64,000 nt of DNA from JANRLF01 sp033762815 (GTDB taxonomy: Bacteria > Bacteroidota > Bacteroidia > Chitinophagales > CAIOSU01). Of this stretch, positions 26,189-35,062 are shown one piece after another (the stretch's first letter is position 1; each line of letters starts with the position of its first letter). The position numbers and the translations under genes are program-made. The notes under the pieces are model-generated. The model saw only the letters and a program-made list of their open reading frames with translations, was not told the origin of the DNA and ran no database searches. Location of the stretch: positions 62,001-126,000 of the forward strand of contig JANRLF010000005.1 of the NCBI GenBank assembly GCA_033762815.1. The letters run 5' to 3'.

Positions 26189-28813
26189 ATGCTATCCGCC
26201 CAGATTAGAGAGACCTTTTTGAATTTCTTCGCTTCCAAAGACCATAAGATAGTACCTTCTGCCCCCATCGTGGTAAAGGATGACCCTACATTAATGTTCA
26301 CCAATGCGGGCATGAACCAGTTTAAGGACTATTTCTTAGGCAACCGTACCGCAGAATATCCCCGTATTGCCGATACCCAAAAATGCCTACGGGTATCGGG
26401 CAAGCACAACGATTTAGAGGAGGTTGGGCTGGATACCTACCACCACACCATGTTCGAAATGTTGGGCAACTGGTCTTTCGGCGATTACTTCAAAGAGGAA
26501 GCCATTTCATGGGCTTGGGAGTTGCTGACCGAGGTGTACAAAATGGACAAAAGCCGCCTGTATGTTACCTATTTTGAAGGCGATGTAGCAGAAAATTTGG
26601 AAGCGGATGAGGAAACACGGCAGATTTGGTCGCGCTTTGTATCAGCAGACAGGATTTTGAAAGGAAACAAAAAAGACAATTTCTGGGAAATGGGCGCTAC
26701 CGGCCCCTGTGGACCTTGCACGGAAATACACGTGGATATTAGGGATGATGCGGAAAGGGCTTTGGTGGACGGCAAAACACTGGTAAACGCCAGCCACCCG
26801 CACGTAATCGAGATTTGGAACAACGTATTCATCCAGTTCAATCGTTCCGCCAATGGCAGCCTTTCCGTTCTGCCAGCCAAGCACGTGGATACGGGTATGG
26901 GCTTTGAACGCCTTTGCATGGTATTGCAAGGCAAAAAATCAAATTACGATACAGACGTATTTACTCCTTTAATAGCTACCGTAGAGGCAATTAGTGGCAT
27001 CCAATACCAATACAGCGATAGTAAGCAAGACGTCGCCATGCGGGTAATTGCCGACCACATTCGAGCTGTGACCTTTACCATTGCCGATGGGCAGCTGCCG
27101 TCCAATACAGGCGCGGGTTACGTTATCCGCCGCATCCTACGCAGGGCGGTAAGGTATGGTTATTCCTATCTCGACTTGAAAGAGCCGTTCTTCCATAAGC
27201 TGGTAGTAGTGGTGGCAAAGCAATTCGAACATGTATTCACTAATGTATTGAGCCAGTTGGATTTGGTAGAAAAAGTAATCAGGGAAGAAGAAGCTACTTT
27301 TTTGAATACTTTGGGCGGAGGCTTGAAAAAATTTGCGGCTATCTCCAATATCTCCGGCAAGGAAATAGGTGGCAGGGAGGCTTTTGAACTCTATGACACT
27401 TTTGGCTTCCCGATTGATTTGACCCGATTGCTAGCAGCAGAGCAAGGATTGACCATTGACGAGGCTGGCTTCGAAACGGAATTGAAAAAGCAAAAGGAGA
27501 GGAGCAAGAAGGATGCAGCCGTCAATCAAGAAGATTGGGTGCAACTAGTGGAAGATGAGGAGGAAGAATTTGTGGGATATGACTTCACGGAAGCTAACGT
27601 ACACTTGGTTCGTTACCGAAAGGTTGTGGCTAAAGAAAAAGAGCAATATCAGTTGGTGTTCAATTACACTCCCTTTTATGCGGAAGGCGGAGGCCAAGTG
27701 GGCGATACGGGTTATCTAATTGCTGATGATGAAAAGGTAAGGATTACCGACACCAAAAAAGAGAATAACCTAATCATCCATTATAGCGATGAATTGCCCA
27801 AAAATCTGAATGGCTCTTTTAAAGCGGTAGTGGATAATACGAAACGCATTTACACCGAGCGCAACCATACCGCCACGCATTTGTTGCACGAGGCCTTACG
27901 CAGCGTATTAGGCACTCACGTGCAGCAAAAAGGTTCCTTGGTAAACGAGGATTACCTCCGTTTCGATTTTTCGCATTTCGCTAAGGTGAGCGATGAGGAA
28001 CTGGTCCGCATTGAATCCATTGTGAATGAAAACATCCTGCACAATTTTCCACTGGACGAGCGGAGGCATGTGCCCATGAACGAAGCCAAGAATATGGGTG
28101 CTATGGCCTTGTTCGGGGAGAAATATGGCGACGTTGTAAGGGTAATCCGCTTTGGCAACTCAGTAGAGTTGTGTGGTGGCACCCACGTGAAGGCCACTGG
28201 CAACATTGGCTTGTTCAAAATCGTTTCGGAAAGCGCTGTTGCGGCAGGTATTCGGCGGATTGAAGCGGTTACCGGTATGGGTGCTCTGTCCCATATTAAT
28301 GGCAAATTGGAGCAATTGGAAAAAATCAGCGTATTATCGCGCAATACCCGGGATATTGTAAAGGGCATTGAGGCCTTGGTAACGGAAAACAATGACTTGC
28401 GCAAAGAATTGGAACGCCTGCAAAACCAACAGGCAGGCCAATTGAAGGAAACGCTAAAAGGCCAGGTACAATCCATCAATGGGATTCACTTTTTGGCAGT
28501 CACCGTGCCATTGAATGCTGCAGAGGCCATCAAAAACCTAGCTTTCAACTTACGCCAAGAAGTGGAAAATTTATTCCTGGTACTAGGTGCCGAAATGGAC
28601 GGAAAAGCGCACTTAACAGTAATGCTGGATGACCAATTGGTAAAAGATATGGGTTTGAATGCCAGCAATATTGTGCGTGAACTAGCCCGTGAAATAGAAG
28701 GTGGGGGAGGTGGACAGCCCTTTTACGCTACTGCCGGGGGCAAAAAACCGCAAGGTCTTGCCAAGGCCATGGCAAAAGCCCAGGAAATGGTGGCCTCCAT
28801 GCAACAAGCTTGA
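26189..28813 (+). CDS. alaS: Alanine-tRNA ligase
   Basis: An 874-residue class II aminoacyl-tRNA synthetase of full length. The catalytic domain opens with FTNAGMNQFKDYFLG, the editing domain has the zinc-binding HTATH (560-564) and CGGTH (662-666) motifs, and the C-Ala region ends with EGGGGGQPFYATAGG. It charges tRNA-Ala and deacylates mischarged Ser/Gly-tRNA-Ala. ATG at 26189 gives the canonical LSAQIRETFLNFFASK start. No T-box-like leader was seen. The adjacent TlpA-like gene begins 80 bp downstream. Confidence 0.97.
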   Translation: MLSAQIRETFLNFFASKDHKIVPSAPIVVKDDPTLMFTNAGMNQFKDYFLGNRTAEYPRIADTQKCLRVSGKHNDLEEVGLDTYHHTMFEMLGNWSFGDYFKEEAISWAWELLTEVYKMDKSRLYVTYFEGDVAENLEADEETRQIWSRFVSADRILKGNKKDNFWEMGATGPCGPCTEIHVDIRDDAERALVDGKTLVNASHPHVIEIWNNVFIQFNRSANGSLSVLPAKHVDTGMGFERLCMVLQGKKSNYDTDVFTPLIATVEAISGIQYQYSDSKQDVAMRVIADHIRAVTFTIADGQLPSNTGAGYVIRRILRRAVRYGYSYLDLKEPFFHKLVVVVAKQFEHVFTNVLSQLDLVEKVIREEEATFLNTLGGGLKKFAAISNISGKEIGGREAFELYDTFGFPIDLTRLLAAEQGLTIDEAGFETELKKQKERSKKDAAVNQEDWVQLVEDEEEEFVGYDFTEANVHLVRYRKVVAKEKEQYQLVFNYTPFYAEGGGQVGDTGYLIADDEKVRITDTKKENNLIIHYSDELPKNLNGSFKAVVDNTKRIYTERNHTATHLLHEALRSVLGTHVQQKGSLVNEDYLRFDFSHFAKVSDEELVRIESIVNENILHNFPLDERRHVPMNEAKNMGAMALFGEKYGDVVRVIRFGNSVELCGGTHVKATGNIGLFKIVSESAVAAGIRRIEAVTGMGALSHINGKLEQLEKISVLSRNTRDIVKGIEALVTENNDLRKELERLQNQQAGQLKETLKGQVQSINGIHFLAVTVPLNAAEAIKNLAFNLRQEVENLFLVLGAEMDGKAHLTVMLDDQLVKDMGLNASNIVRELAREIEGGGGGQPFYATAGGKKPQGLAKAMAKAQEMVASMQQA

Positions 28814-28893
28814 ATTTGAACCAAATAGTGCCGATCGATTGTTTCCATCAACGCAGTAATCCTTTGTATATTAGCATAAAATCAACCAAAAAA

Positions 28894-30009
28894 ATGAAAA
28901 GCCTACTTTTAGTATTGATAACGCTGGCAGCTTTCTTCTCCTGTAACAGCAGTGCTTCCAACGATGCCAATAATGGCTATCAGATAAAAGGGAACTTAAA
29001 AGGCGCAGATGGTATGACCATTTACTTGGATAAGCTCTCCTTTAACCAAGGGGTGCCTATTGACACCAACATTATAGGAAAAGATGGTGCTTTCGAGATG
29101 AAAGGCGATATCAAAGAAAAAGGCCTTTACTTGTTGCGCATTAGCCAAGATAAAACATGGGTAGTGATACTGGGACCAGGCGAAAAAATCGATTTCAACG
29201 GCGATTTTAATAACCTTTTCGGTTATGAGGTAAAAGGTTCTGCTGAAAATACCAGTTTGGCGGGGTTCATTAAAAACTTTGGTTCAAGGAGCCTGCAGAT
29301 GCAGCAAATCAGCCAAGATTTCAATAACGCGCGCATGAACAATGCCGACCAACAGGCTTTGATGAGCTATCAATTGCAATACCAGCAACTGGGGCAAATG
29401 ATTAACAGTGAGATAAAAGGATATGCCGATACCGTTAGTTCGCCATTGCTAGCGGTTTTTGCAGGCAGTTTATTGCCCATGGAGCAAGAATATGCCTACT
29501 TGGAAGCACTAGTTAAAAAAGCTGACGCAAAGCAGCCCAATTCCCCTTTTATAGGCGAAATGAAAAACCGTTTGGCACCTTTCACCAGTTTGTCAGATGG
29601 CAAGCCCGCACCCGATTTTGAAGTGAAAGGCCCCAAAGGAGAAACTTACAAGCTGTCACAATTGAAAGGCCAAGTAGTGCTGTTGGATTTTTGGGCTTCC
29701 TGGTGCCGCCCCTGCCGCATGGAAAACCCCAATGTGGTAACTGCATACAATACTTACAAGGACAAAGGCTTTACCGTTTTCAGCGTATCACTGGATGATA
29801 ACATGCAGGCTTGGGTACAAGCAATTGGCCAAGATAATTTAGCATGGCCCTACCATGGCAGCGAATTGAAAAAATGGGATAGTGCTATTGGCCGCATGTA
29901 CAATGTTAGCTCCATACCTACCAATTTTTTAATTGACAAGGATGGTAAAATCATTGGTAAGAATTTGCGGGGCGAGGCTTTGCAGCAAAAGCTGGCCAGC
30001 ATCTTCTAA
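28894..30009 (+). CDS. TlpA-like thiol-disulfide oxidoreductase, probable lipoprotein
   Basis: A 371-residue exported protein. The signal ends in AAFFSC, a relaxed lipobox whose Cys would be acylated. The N-terminal domain (about 30-130), with DGMTIYLDKL and GLYLLRI, fits DUF4369. The C-terminal half is an AhpC/TSA-type thioredoxin domain with the redox motif CRPC at Cys271 and Cys274 (WASWCRPCRMENP). Such proteins reduce disulfides in the periplasm. The open frame starts at 28810 inside the alaS end, but the ATG at 28894 begins the signal peptide and is the real start. A strong terminator follows. Confidence 0.9.
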   Translation: MKSLLLVLITLAAFFSCNSSASNDANNGYQIKGNLKGADGMTIYLDKLSFNQGVPIDTNIIGKDGAFEMKGDIKEKGLYLLRISQDKTWVVILGPGEKIDFNGDFNNLFGYEVKGSAENTSLAGFIKNFGSRSLQMQQISQDFNNARMNNADQQALMSYQLQYQQLGQMINSEIKGYADTVSSPLLAVFAGSLLPMEQEYAYLEALVKKADAKQPNSPFIGEMKNRLAPFTSLSDGKPAPDFEVKGPKGETYKLSQLKGQVVLLDFWASWCRPCRMENPNVVTAYNTYKDKGFTVFSVSLDDNMQAWVQAIGQDNLAWPYHGSELKKWDSAIGRMYNVSSIPTNFLIDKDGKIIGKNLRGEALQQKLASIF

Positions 30010-30015
30010 AAAATG

Positions 30016-30050
30016 AAAGGCACTGCCCGGTGTGGAAGAGCAGTGCCTTT
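30016..30050. terminator. Bidirectional terminator between the tlpA-like and sigma factor genes
   Basis: AAAGGCACTGC (30016-30026) and GCAGTGCCTTT (30040-30050) form a perfect 11-bp stem with a 13-base loop. It lies between convergent genes, and the A/T arms let it work in either direction. Confidence 0.85.
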
Positions 30051-30070
30051 CGACAAACAAACCTACTTTT

Positions 30071-30931
30071 TTACAAATAGTATCTGAGGCTTTTCGTTGC
30101 GCCCATCCTTCGCATTTTATTCAGGGCTTGTATTTTCAACTGTCGCACGCGTTCGCGGCCCAGTTCCATTGCATTGGCAATATCGTCTATGAACATGGGC
30201 GTATACCCTTCCAGTCCATAGCTCATTCTAATTATCTCTGCTTCGCGCATGCTCAGTTTTTCCAAGCATTCTCCTAGTTCCTCCTTCAATGATGCTATCA
30301 TCATTTCATCGTCAGGAGAAGCGGCATTGTGGTTGGCTATCAAACCATAGGCACTGCTATCCTCGTCTTCGCCCAGCGGCTCGTCCAATGACAAGTGGCG
30401 CTGTTGGTTGTTCATAGCCAGACGCACCTCTAATGCGGGAATGCTGAGGGCGTCGGCTATGGCATCTTCACTGGGTTCAAACCCATACATTTGCTCTAAT
30501 TTGGCAAACTCTGCTTGTATCTTCTGTATTTGTGCAACCTGGTTGCTGGGCAGCCGTACTATCCTGGCATGCTCGTTCAGGGCTTTCAACATACACTGTC
30601 TTATCCAAAACACGGCATAGGAAATAAACTTATAGCCGCGGGAATCGTCAAATCTATTGGCAGCTTTTATCAAGCCTATATTGCCTTCACTAATCAAGTC
30701 TTCTAGTGACATGCCAAAGCCTTCATACTGCTTGGCCACTGATATCACAAAGCGTAAGTTGCCGGTCACCAATTTGTCCAAGGCGGCCATATCGCCCATT
30801 TTGATGCGTTTGGCCAACATGGCTTCCTGATCAATATTGATGGTTTCTTGCTTCGAAACCTCCTTGAAGTATTTTTCCAAGGCTATGGAATCCCTATTGG
30901 TGATTTTTTGAGAAATTTTCAATTGTCTCAT
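30071..30931 (-). CDS. Sigma-70 family RNA polymerase sigma factor (RpoD-like paralogue)
   Basis: A 286-residue sigma factor with regions 1.2, 2, 3 and 4 but no region 1.1. It starts like Bacteroidota RpoD (MRQLKISQKITNRDS), and region 2 reads NLRFVISVAKQYEGFGMSLEDL, then GYKFISYAVFWIRQCMLKAL. It departs from the housekeeping sequence as I remember it: the usual YAVWWIRQSILQAL is changed to YAVFWIRQCMLKAL, region 3.2 differs, and region 4.2 reads IDDIANAMELGRERVRQLK in place of the usual TLEEIG...LTRERVRQIK. These changes fall in promoter-melting and -33-recognition segments, so I read it as a specialised group 2-like paralogue, not the primary factor. The shorter sigma homologue lies 69 bp upstream on the same strand. 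No anti-sigma gene is adjacent. Confidence 0.85.
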   Translation of the reverse strand: MRQLKISQKITNRDSIALEKYFKEVSKQETINIDQEAMLAKRIKMGDMAALDKLVTGNLRFVISVAKQYEGFGMSLEDLISEGNIGLIKAANRFDDSRGYKFISYAVFWIRQCMLKALNEHARIVRLPSNQVAQIQKIQAEFAKLEQMYGFEPSEDAIADALSIPALEVRLAMNNQQRHLSLDEPLGEDEDSSAYGLIANHNAASPDDEMMIASLKEELGECLEKLSMREAEIIRMSYGLEGYTPMFIDDIANAMELGRERVRQLKIQALNKMRRMGATKSLRYYL

Positions 30932-31000
30932 ATACGCTATAATCCGTCTGCTTTAGTTAAAAAATAAAATGGAAGTAAATACTTGGAAGCAAAAGTTTGT

Positions 31001-31549
31001 TTAAGCCCGATGTGCCGATGGCAACAAGTTGTGCATCTTAGCTATCTCATACACTTTTGAGTGGAGCAACTCCGTCATTTCCAAGTCGTTGGGCTCCTGG
31101 TCTGCATCATTTTCGAACCGGCTGAAGCTTTTTGATATTTCCCAAAGCTCCTGTATCATAATGGCCGGTGCCAAACTGATTTGTGCTTGTTCGTGTAAGG
31201 CTTTCAAAATGGATTGGCGTATCCACCAGATTGCATAATGCCTAAAGGAAGTATTGTTTTCGCTGCTGAACCTTGTGGCTGCCTTTACAAGGCCAATGTT
31301 GCCGGCATAGATAAGCTCTTGCAATGATAGGCCTTGTTTACGATAACGTATCGCAACCGCTTTTACCAATTTCAGGTGTGCGTTGACCAATAAACTTAAT
31401 GATGATAAATCTCCTATTGCAGCTTTCTTGGCCAGTATCGCTTCGCTTTGGCCATTCAGGTGTTTATCGCTGTCAAATTCAGTAAGGAAGGTCTTTATGG
31501 TAGTATCGCGCCTCTCCCGGATAGTATGCTCCCGCTTTCTCAATCTCAT
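31001..31549 (-). CDS. Short sigma-70 homologue lacking region 4
   Basis: A 182-residue protein with sigma regions 1.2/2 and 3 only. Region 2 is well kept: LVKAVAIRYRKQGLSLQELIYAGNIGLVKAATRF, then FRHYAIWWIRQSILKALHEQAQI, including the aromatic residues of region 2.3/2.4 that melt and read the -10/-7 element. A sigma-3-like helix (WEISKSFSRFEND) follows, then the chain ends at LLPSAHRA. No region 3.2 linker or region 4 follows, and the 69 bp to the next gene cannot encode one in any frame. ATG at 31549 is preferred over an in-frame GTG at 31555. It may be a decoy, half of a two-subunit sigma factor, or a decaying duplicate. Confidence 0.78.
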   Translation of the reverse strand: MRLRKREHTIRERRDTTIKTFLTEFDSDKHLNGQSEAILAKKAAIGDLSSLSLLVNAHLKLVKAVAIRYRKQGLSLQELIYAGNIGLVKAATRFSSENNTSFRHYAIWWIRQSILKALHEQAQISLAPAIMIQELWEISKSFSRFENDADQEPNDLEMTELLHSKVYEIAKMHNLLPSAHRA

Positions 31550-31664
31550 CCCCACGTAATTTCGTTATCAATCGTCCTCGTTTGTCTTGTACGGCAGCAC
31601 GAAAAAATGGTTGCACCATCAGGAGATAAAATTCACCAACACTCTCTATTTGATTGATAATTAA

Positions 31665-32837
31665 TTACTTAACCAAATACTCATAATTACCGTGTGCGTC
31701 TTTCACGGTCAGTTTAGCAGTTGCTGATAGCTGTACATAGCCAATAATTTTTGCCTCGATATTAAATCCTTTTGCTATAGCAATGATTTCTTTAGCTCCT
31801 TCTGGGGTGGTGTATACTTCCATACGGTGGCCCATATTGAATACTTCGTACATTTCGCGCCAACTGGCACCACTTTCCGATTGGATAAGCTTAAACAAAG
31901 GCGGTATCGGCAGTAAGTCATCCTTTACAATATGTACGCCTTGGGCAAATTTTAGCACCTTGGTTTGACCACCACCACTGCAATGGATGATGCCATGTAT
32001 ATCTTGCTTGCCGTTTTGTAAAATCTGCTTGATAACGGGCGCATAGGTGCGGGTGGGGGAGAGGATAAGCTTGCCGATTGGCATGCCTGTTTCCGGTTCA
32101 ATATCCGTTAATGTCTTACTGCCTGAATACACCAAGTCCGCAGGGGTGTTGGCATCATAGCTTTCAGGATACTTAGTGGATAAATACTTGCTCAGCACAT
32201 CATGTCGGGCTGAAGTAAGCCCATTACTGCCCATGCCGCCATTATATTCCTGCTCATAGCTGGCTTGACCATAAGATGCCAAGCCCACAATCACATCGCC
32301 AGGTTGTATTTTGATATCTATTACCGCTTCCTTTGGCAGACGGGCAAAGGCTGTAAAGCCGACGTCTAAGGTGCGCACAATATCGCCCACATCGGCAGTT
32401 TCGCCTCCTGCCAATATCAAATTAATTCCCCACTGGTGCCATTCTTCAATTAAGGCAGTGGTTCCTGCTATCAGGGCACTCACCACTTCTCCAGGAATCA
32501 GATGCTTGTTTCTGCCAATGGTCGAGGAAAACACAATGTTGTCAAAAGCGCCCACACAAATAAGGTCATCCAGGTTCATCACCAAGGCATCCTGAATAAT
32601 GCCCTTCCATACGTTCATATCACCTGTCTCTTTCCAATACAGATATGCCAATGACGTTTTGGTACCTGCCGTGTCGGCGTGCATAATATTGCAATATGCT
32701 TCATCTCCTGCAACATAATCTGGCAATATTTTACAGAATGCATTTGGGAAAAGCCCCTTATCCAAATGCTGGATAGCATGGTGCACATCTTCCTTTTGCG
32801 ATGAAACCCCTCTTCCTGCGTAGCGTGCCTCGGTCAT
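31665..32837 (-). CDS. purM: Phosphoribosylformylglycinamidine cyclo-ligase (AIR synthetase)
   Basis: A 390-residue PurM of the longer Bacteroidota type. Conserved motifs: YAGRGVSSQKEDV at the start, HADTAGTKTSLAYLYW (the substrate/ATP-binding segment), LAGGETADVGDIVRT and the C-terminal GHRMEVY. It catalyses the ATP-dependent closure of formylglycinamidine ribonucleotide to aminoimidazole ribonucleotide in purine synthesis. It starts 6 bp after the upstream unknown gene, so it lies at the end of a three-gene run with NlpC/P60; the functional link is unclear. Confidence 0.93.
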   Translation of the reverse strand: MTEARYAGRGVSSQKEDVHHAIQHLDKGLFPNAFCKILPDYVAGDEAYCNIMHADTAGTKTSLAYLYWKETGDMNVWKGIIQDALVMNLDDLICVGAFDNIVFSSTIGRNKHLIPGEVVSALIAGTTALIEEWHQWGINLILAGGETADVGDIVRTLDVGFTAFARLPKEAVIDIKIQPGDVIVGLASYGQASYEQEYNGGMGSNGLTSARHDVLSKYLSTKYPESYDANTPADLVYSGSKTLTDIEPETGMPIGKLILSPTRTYAPVIKQILQNGKQDIHGIIHCSGGGQTKVLKFAQGVHIVKDDLLPIPPLFKLIQSESGASWREMYEVFNMGHRMEVYTTPEGAKEIIAIAKGFNIEAKIIGYVQLSATAKLTVKDAHGNYEYLVK

Positions 32838-32843
32838 GATGAT

Positions 32844-33344
32844 TTATGATAGGGTAATGCTCTCCACCATTTTTTTAAAGGTAGGGAAGTAGGCCTTATA
32901 ATCACCTGAAGCGGCGGTACAGGTTATGACAATCAAATTGCCATTCTTCACCAACAATATTGAATAACAAGTTAGCTTGGTTTCACTCATGGCAAATTCA
33001 CTCACCATAAAGCGGGCATCGATACCGCCCACTTTCATTTTGCCTTCTTCCTTTACGGTTGCGTTTAGCATTTGCTCCATCCCATCCTTGCTCTCCTTCA
33101 TTTGGGTATCGAGCGTACCGGTTGAAGGAGCCACCACTAAGTTTACATTTTCGGAAAAAAGATCATTCTCATCTACCAAAGGGCTGGCGATGAAAAACTC
33201 TACCATTTCATTGGCTTCATTGTTCGCTTTCCAGTCCGATGGGTAGGAAATCTTCATTGTCTTGGATTGAAACATTTCCATTTTTTGTGCATAGGCTTGA
33301 TAGCCAAGCATTAGGAAAGCAGAGAGCAACACGGTAAAGCGCAT
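32844..33344 (-). CDS. Small exported protein, PsbP/DUF1795-like
   Basis: A 166-residue secreted or periplasmic protein with a clean signal peptide (MRFTVLLSAFLMLGYQAYAQ). The mature part reads MKISYPSDWKANNEANE at its start and ends with a helix (KKMVESITLS), a layout like the PsbP/DUF1795 fold (single alpha/beta domain beginning with an 'xxYPxxW' strand). The open frame begins at a TTG at 33365, but the ATG at 33344 starts the signal peptide. It lies between NlpC/P60 and purM in one operon. No catalytic residues are evident; role unknown. Confidence 0.6.
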   Translation of the reverse strand: MRFTVLLSAFLMLGYQAYAQKMEMFQSKTMKISYPSDWKANNEANEMVEFFIASPLVDENDLFSENVNLVVAPSTGTLDTQMKESKDGMEQMLNATVKEEGKMKVGGIDARFMVSEFAMSETKLTCYSILLVKNGNLIVITCTAASGDYKAYFPTFKKMVESITLS

Positions 33345-33357
33345 GGTAGTAGATTTA

Positions 33358-34302
33358 TTACTCAAAGATACGCTTTACAAAAAGAATCTTGCCCTTCCAA
33401 TAATCCCAGCTCAAGGTTTTTGGGCCATCAATGGTTACACCTGATGATGATGAGGCGTGTATAAAGCTGATTTGCCCATTATCATTTTCGTGTACAATGC
33501 CCACATGGCTGGTATAGTAGCTGTCGCCTTTTTTGGAGCCAAAGAAAATCAAATCGCCTTTTTGTGCATCTTTCAATGGAATGGTTTTGCCCAATACTGA
33601 TTGGTTTTGCGAACCGTGTGGCAAATTTATGTCATAGGCCTTGTACACATAGCAAACATAGCCAGAGCAATCAAAACCACCTTCAGGCGACAAGCCCGAA
33701 CCCGAACGCCTATAAGGGGTACCCATCAAGCTTTCCGCATAATCGATAATCATATTGGCTTTGTGGTCGCTCAAATCTGCTATGGGTTCATTCTCCACCG
33801 ATTCCAATTTCATGCTAGTGGGAGTAGCTTCCATAAAGAACTCTCGATAGGCCTTGGTCGTATCGTTCCAAATGCTTGCCAGGTACTTATAATAAACCGC
33901 GCTTTCGGTTCTGTTGACGGTGTTGTATATTCCATCGGCAGTTTCTTCGGTTACCCGTTTCAATTCGTCCCATTCCCAGGTAAAACTCTTCAACGCTGTG
34001 GGGAATTTGTCCATTCCCTTCGCCTTACTGCTGTATAACAAGGCCAATTTCAAAGCTTCGTTGGCTTGTTTTCCATCAGATATCAAATGTATTTGAAGGC
34101 TGGGCATTGCCACCAACAAGCAGGCTAGGGGCTCTTTGGGCTTCGTTTGCAAATAGGTATTGGCTTGTTGTATGCAATCCTCATACTGCCCGTTTTCGTA
34201 TAGATACAGCATAGATTGCAGCTTGGTGTCCATAGCAAATGATGACAGGCTTAGCCAGCACAGCAATGCAGTAAACAGGAAATGTAAGCGTCGGATTGGC
34301 AT
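33358..34302 (-). CDS. NlpC/P60 family cell-wall endopeptidase
   Basis: A 314-residue exported enzyme. Signal peptide to about residue 23 (LSLSSFA), a helical TPR-like region (about 27-150) and a C-terminal NlpC/P60 cysteine peptidase domain. Catalytic residues are visible: Cys212 in FDCSGYV, His266 in SHVGIV and His282 as the third polar residue. The family cleaves peptide stems of peptidoglycan, usually at gamma-D-Glu-mDAP. The open frame reaches 34359, but ATG 34302 starts the signal peptide; an ATG two codons earlier is also possible. First gene of the run ending in purM. Confidence 0.85.
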   Translation of the reverse strand: MPIRRLHFLFTALLCWLSLSSFAMDTKLQSMLYLYENGQYEDCIQQANTYLQTKPKEPLACLLVAMPSLQIHLISDGKQANEALKLALLYSSKAKGMDKFPTALKSFTWEWDELKRVTEETADGIYNTVNRTESAVYYKYLASIWNDTTKAYREFFMEATPTSMKLESVENEPIADLSDHKANMIIDYAESLMGTPYRRSGSGLSPEGGFDCSGYVCYVYKAYDINLPHGSQNQSVLGKTIPLKDAQKGDLIFFGSKKGDSYYTSHVGIVHENDNGQISFIHASSSSGVTIDGPKTLSWDYWKGKILFVKRIFE

Positions 34303-34392
34303 TCCCATACCCACAAAATTAAATAAACTGCCTATTGGTTCAAATAGGTTTCCATCCACAATAGTTATGTTAACTTCATATCAAAAAAACAC

Positions 34393-34971
34393 ATGGCCAA
34401 AACACCGGCAGAAATGGAGGCAGCTGTGCTCAAGAACCTACCCGAAAAAACGGGTAAAAGTTTGGAGCAATGGTTGGAGCTATTGCAACAGACAGGCATA
34501 AAAGATAAAAAGGCACTTAGGAACTGGCTGAAGGAATCGCAAGGCCTTGGGCATGTCCAAGCTGGGATTTTAAGTGGATATTTTCTCAACGGCGGCAAAA
34601 CTTCTTATGGAAATGCCGAGGAATTGCTGGAAAACCAATACCTGAACGACCAAGCGGTGCTACGCCCAATATACGATGCTTTGGTTAAGGAAATAGCTAA
34701 GCTGGACAAAAGCATTCGACTAGAACCATGCAAAACATATGTATCCGTATTGGCAAAGCATCAAATTGCGATTGTTAAACCTGACAAGGGATTCATCCGT
34801 TTGGGATTGGTCATGAATCCTGAGATACCGGAAAACGATATCCTGAAATTCGCCAAGTCATTCGGTAGCGATAAAATCAGCCACCAGATAAAACTGAACG
34901 ATAAGGCCGATATCCCTTATGCCATGGCTTTTGTCAAAGAAGCTTATACCGCTACCAGAAGTTTGCGGTAA
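34393..34971 (+). CDS. DUF4287/DUF5655 domain protein
   Basis: A 192-residue cytosolic protein with two domains: an N-terminal helical DUF4287 domain (about 1-70, EKTGKSLEQWLELLQQTG, then GLGHVQAGILSGYFL) and a C-terminal DUF5655-like domain (about 85-190, with VSVLAKHQIAIVKPDKGFIRLGLVM). The pair is widespread in bacteria and has no assigned function; the second domain is often compared with DNA- or small-molecule-binding folds. ATG at 34393, divergent from the NlpC/P60 gene and followed by a bidirectional terminator. Confidence 0.8.
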   Translation: MAKTPAEMEAAVLKNLPEKTGKSLEQWLELLQQTGIKDKKALRNWLKESQGLGHVQAGILSGYFLNGGKTSYGNAEELLENQYLNDQAVLRPIYDALVKEIAKLDKSIRLEPCKTYVSVLAKHQIAIVKPDKGFIRLGLVMNPEIPENDILKFAKSFGSDKISHQIKLNDKADIPYAMAFVKEAYTATRSLR

Positions 34972-35016
34972 TTTTTGCCTATAATTTACATTATGTTAAG
35001 TTGAGTTTATGACAAA

Positions 35017-35052
35017 AGAAAAGCCAGCATCTAATGCTGGCCTTCTTCTTTT
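35017..35052. terminator. Bidirectional terminator between the DUF4287 and TPR genes
   Basis: GCCAGCAT (35023-35030) and ATGCTGGC (35034-35041) form a perfect 8-bp stem with a 3-base loop, flanked by A-rich sequence on the left and TTCTTCTTTT on the right. It serves the two convergent genes. Confidence 0.85.
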
Positions 35053-35062
35053 AATTACACTA

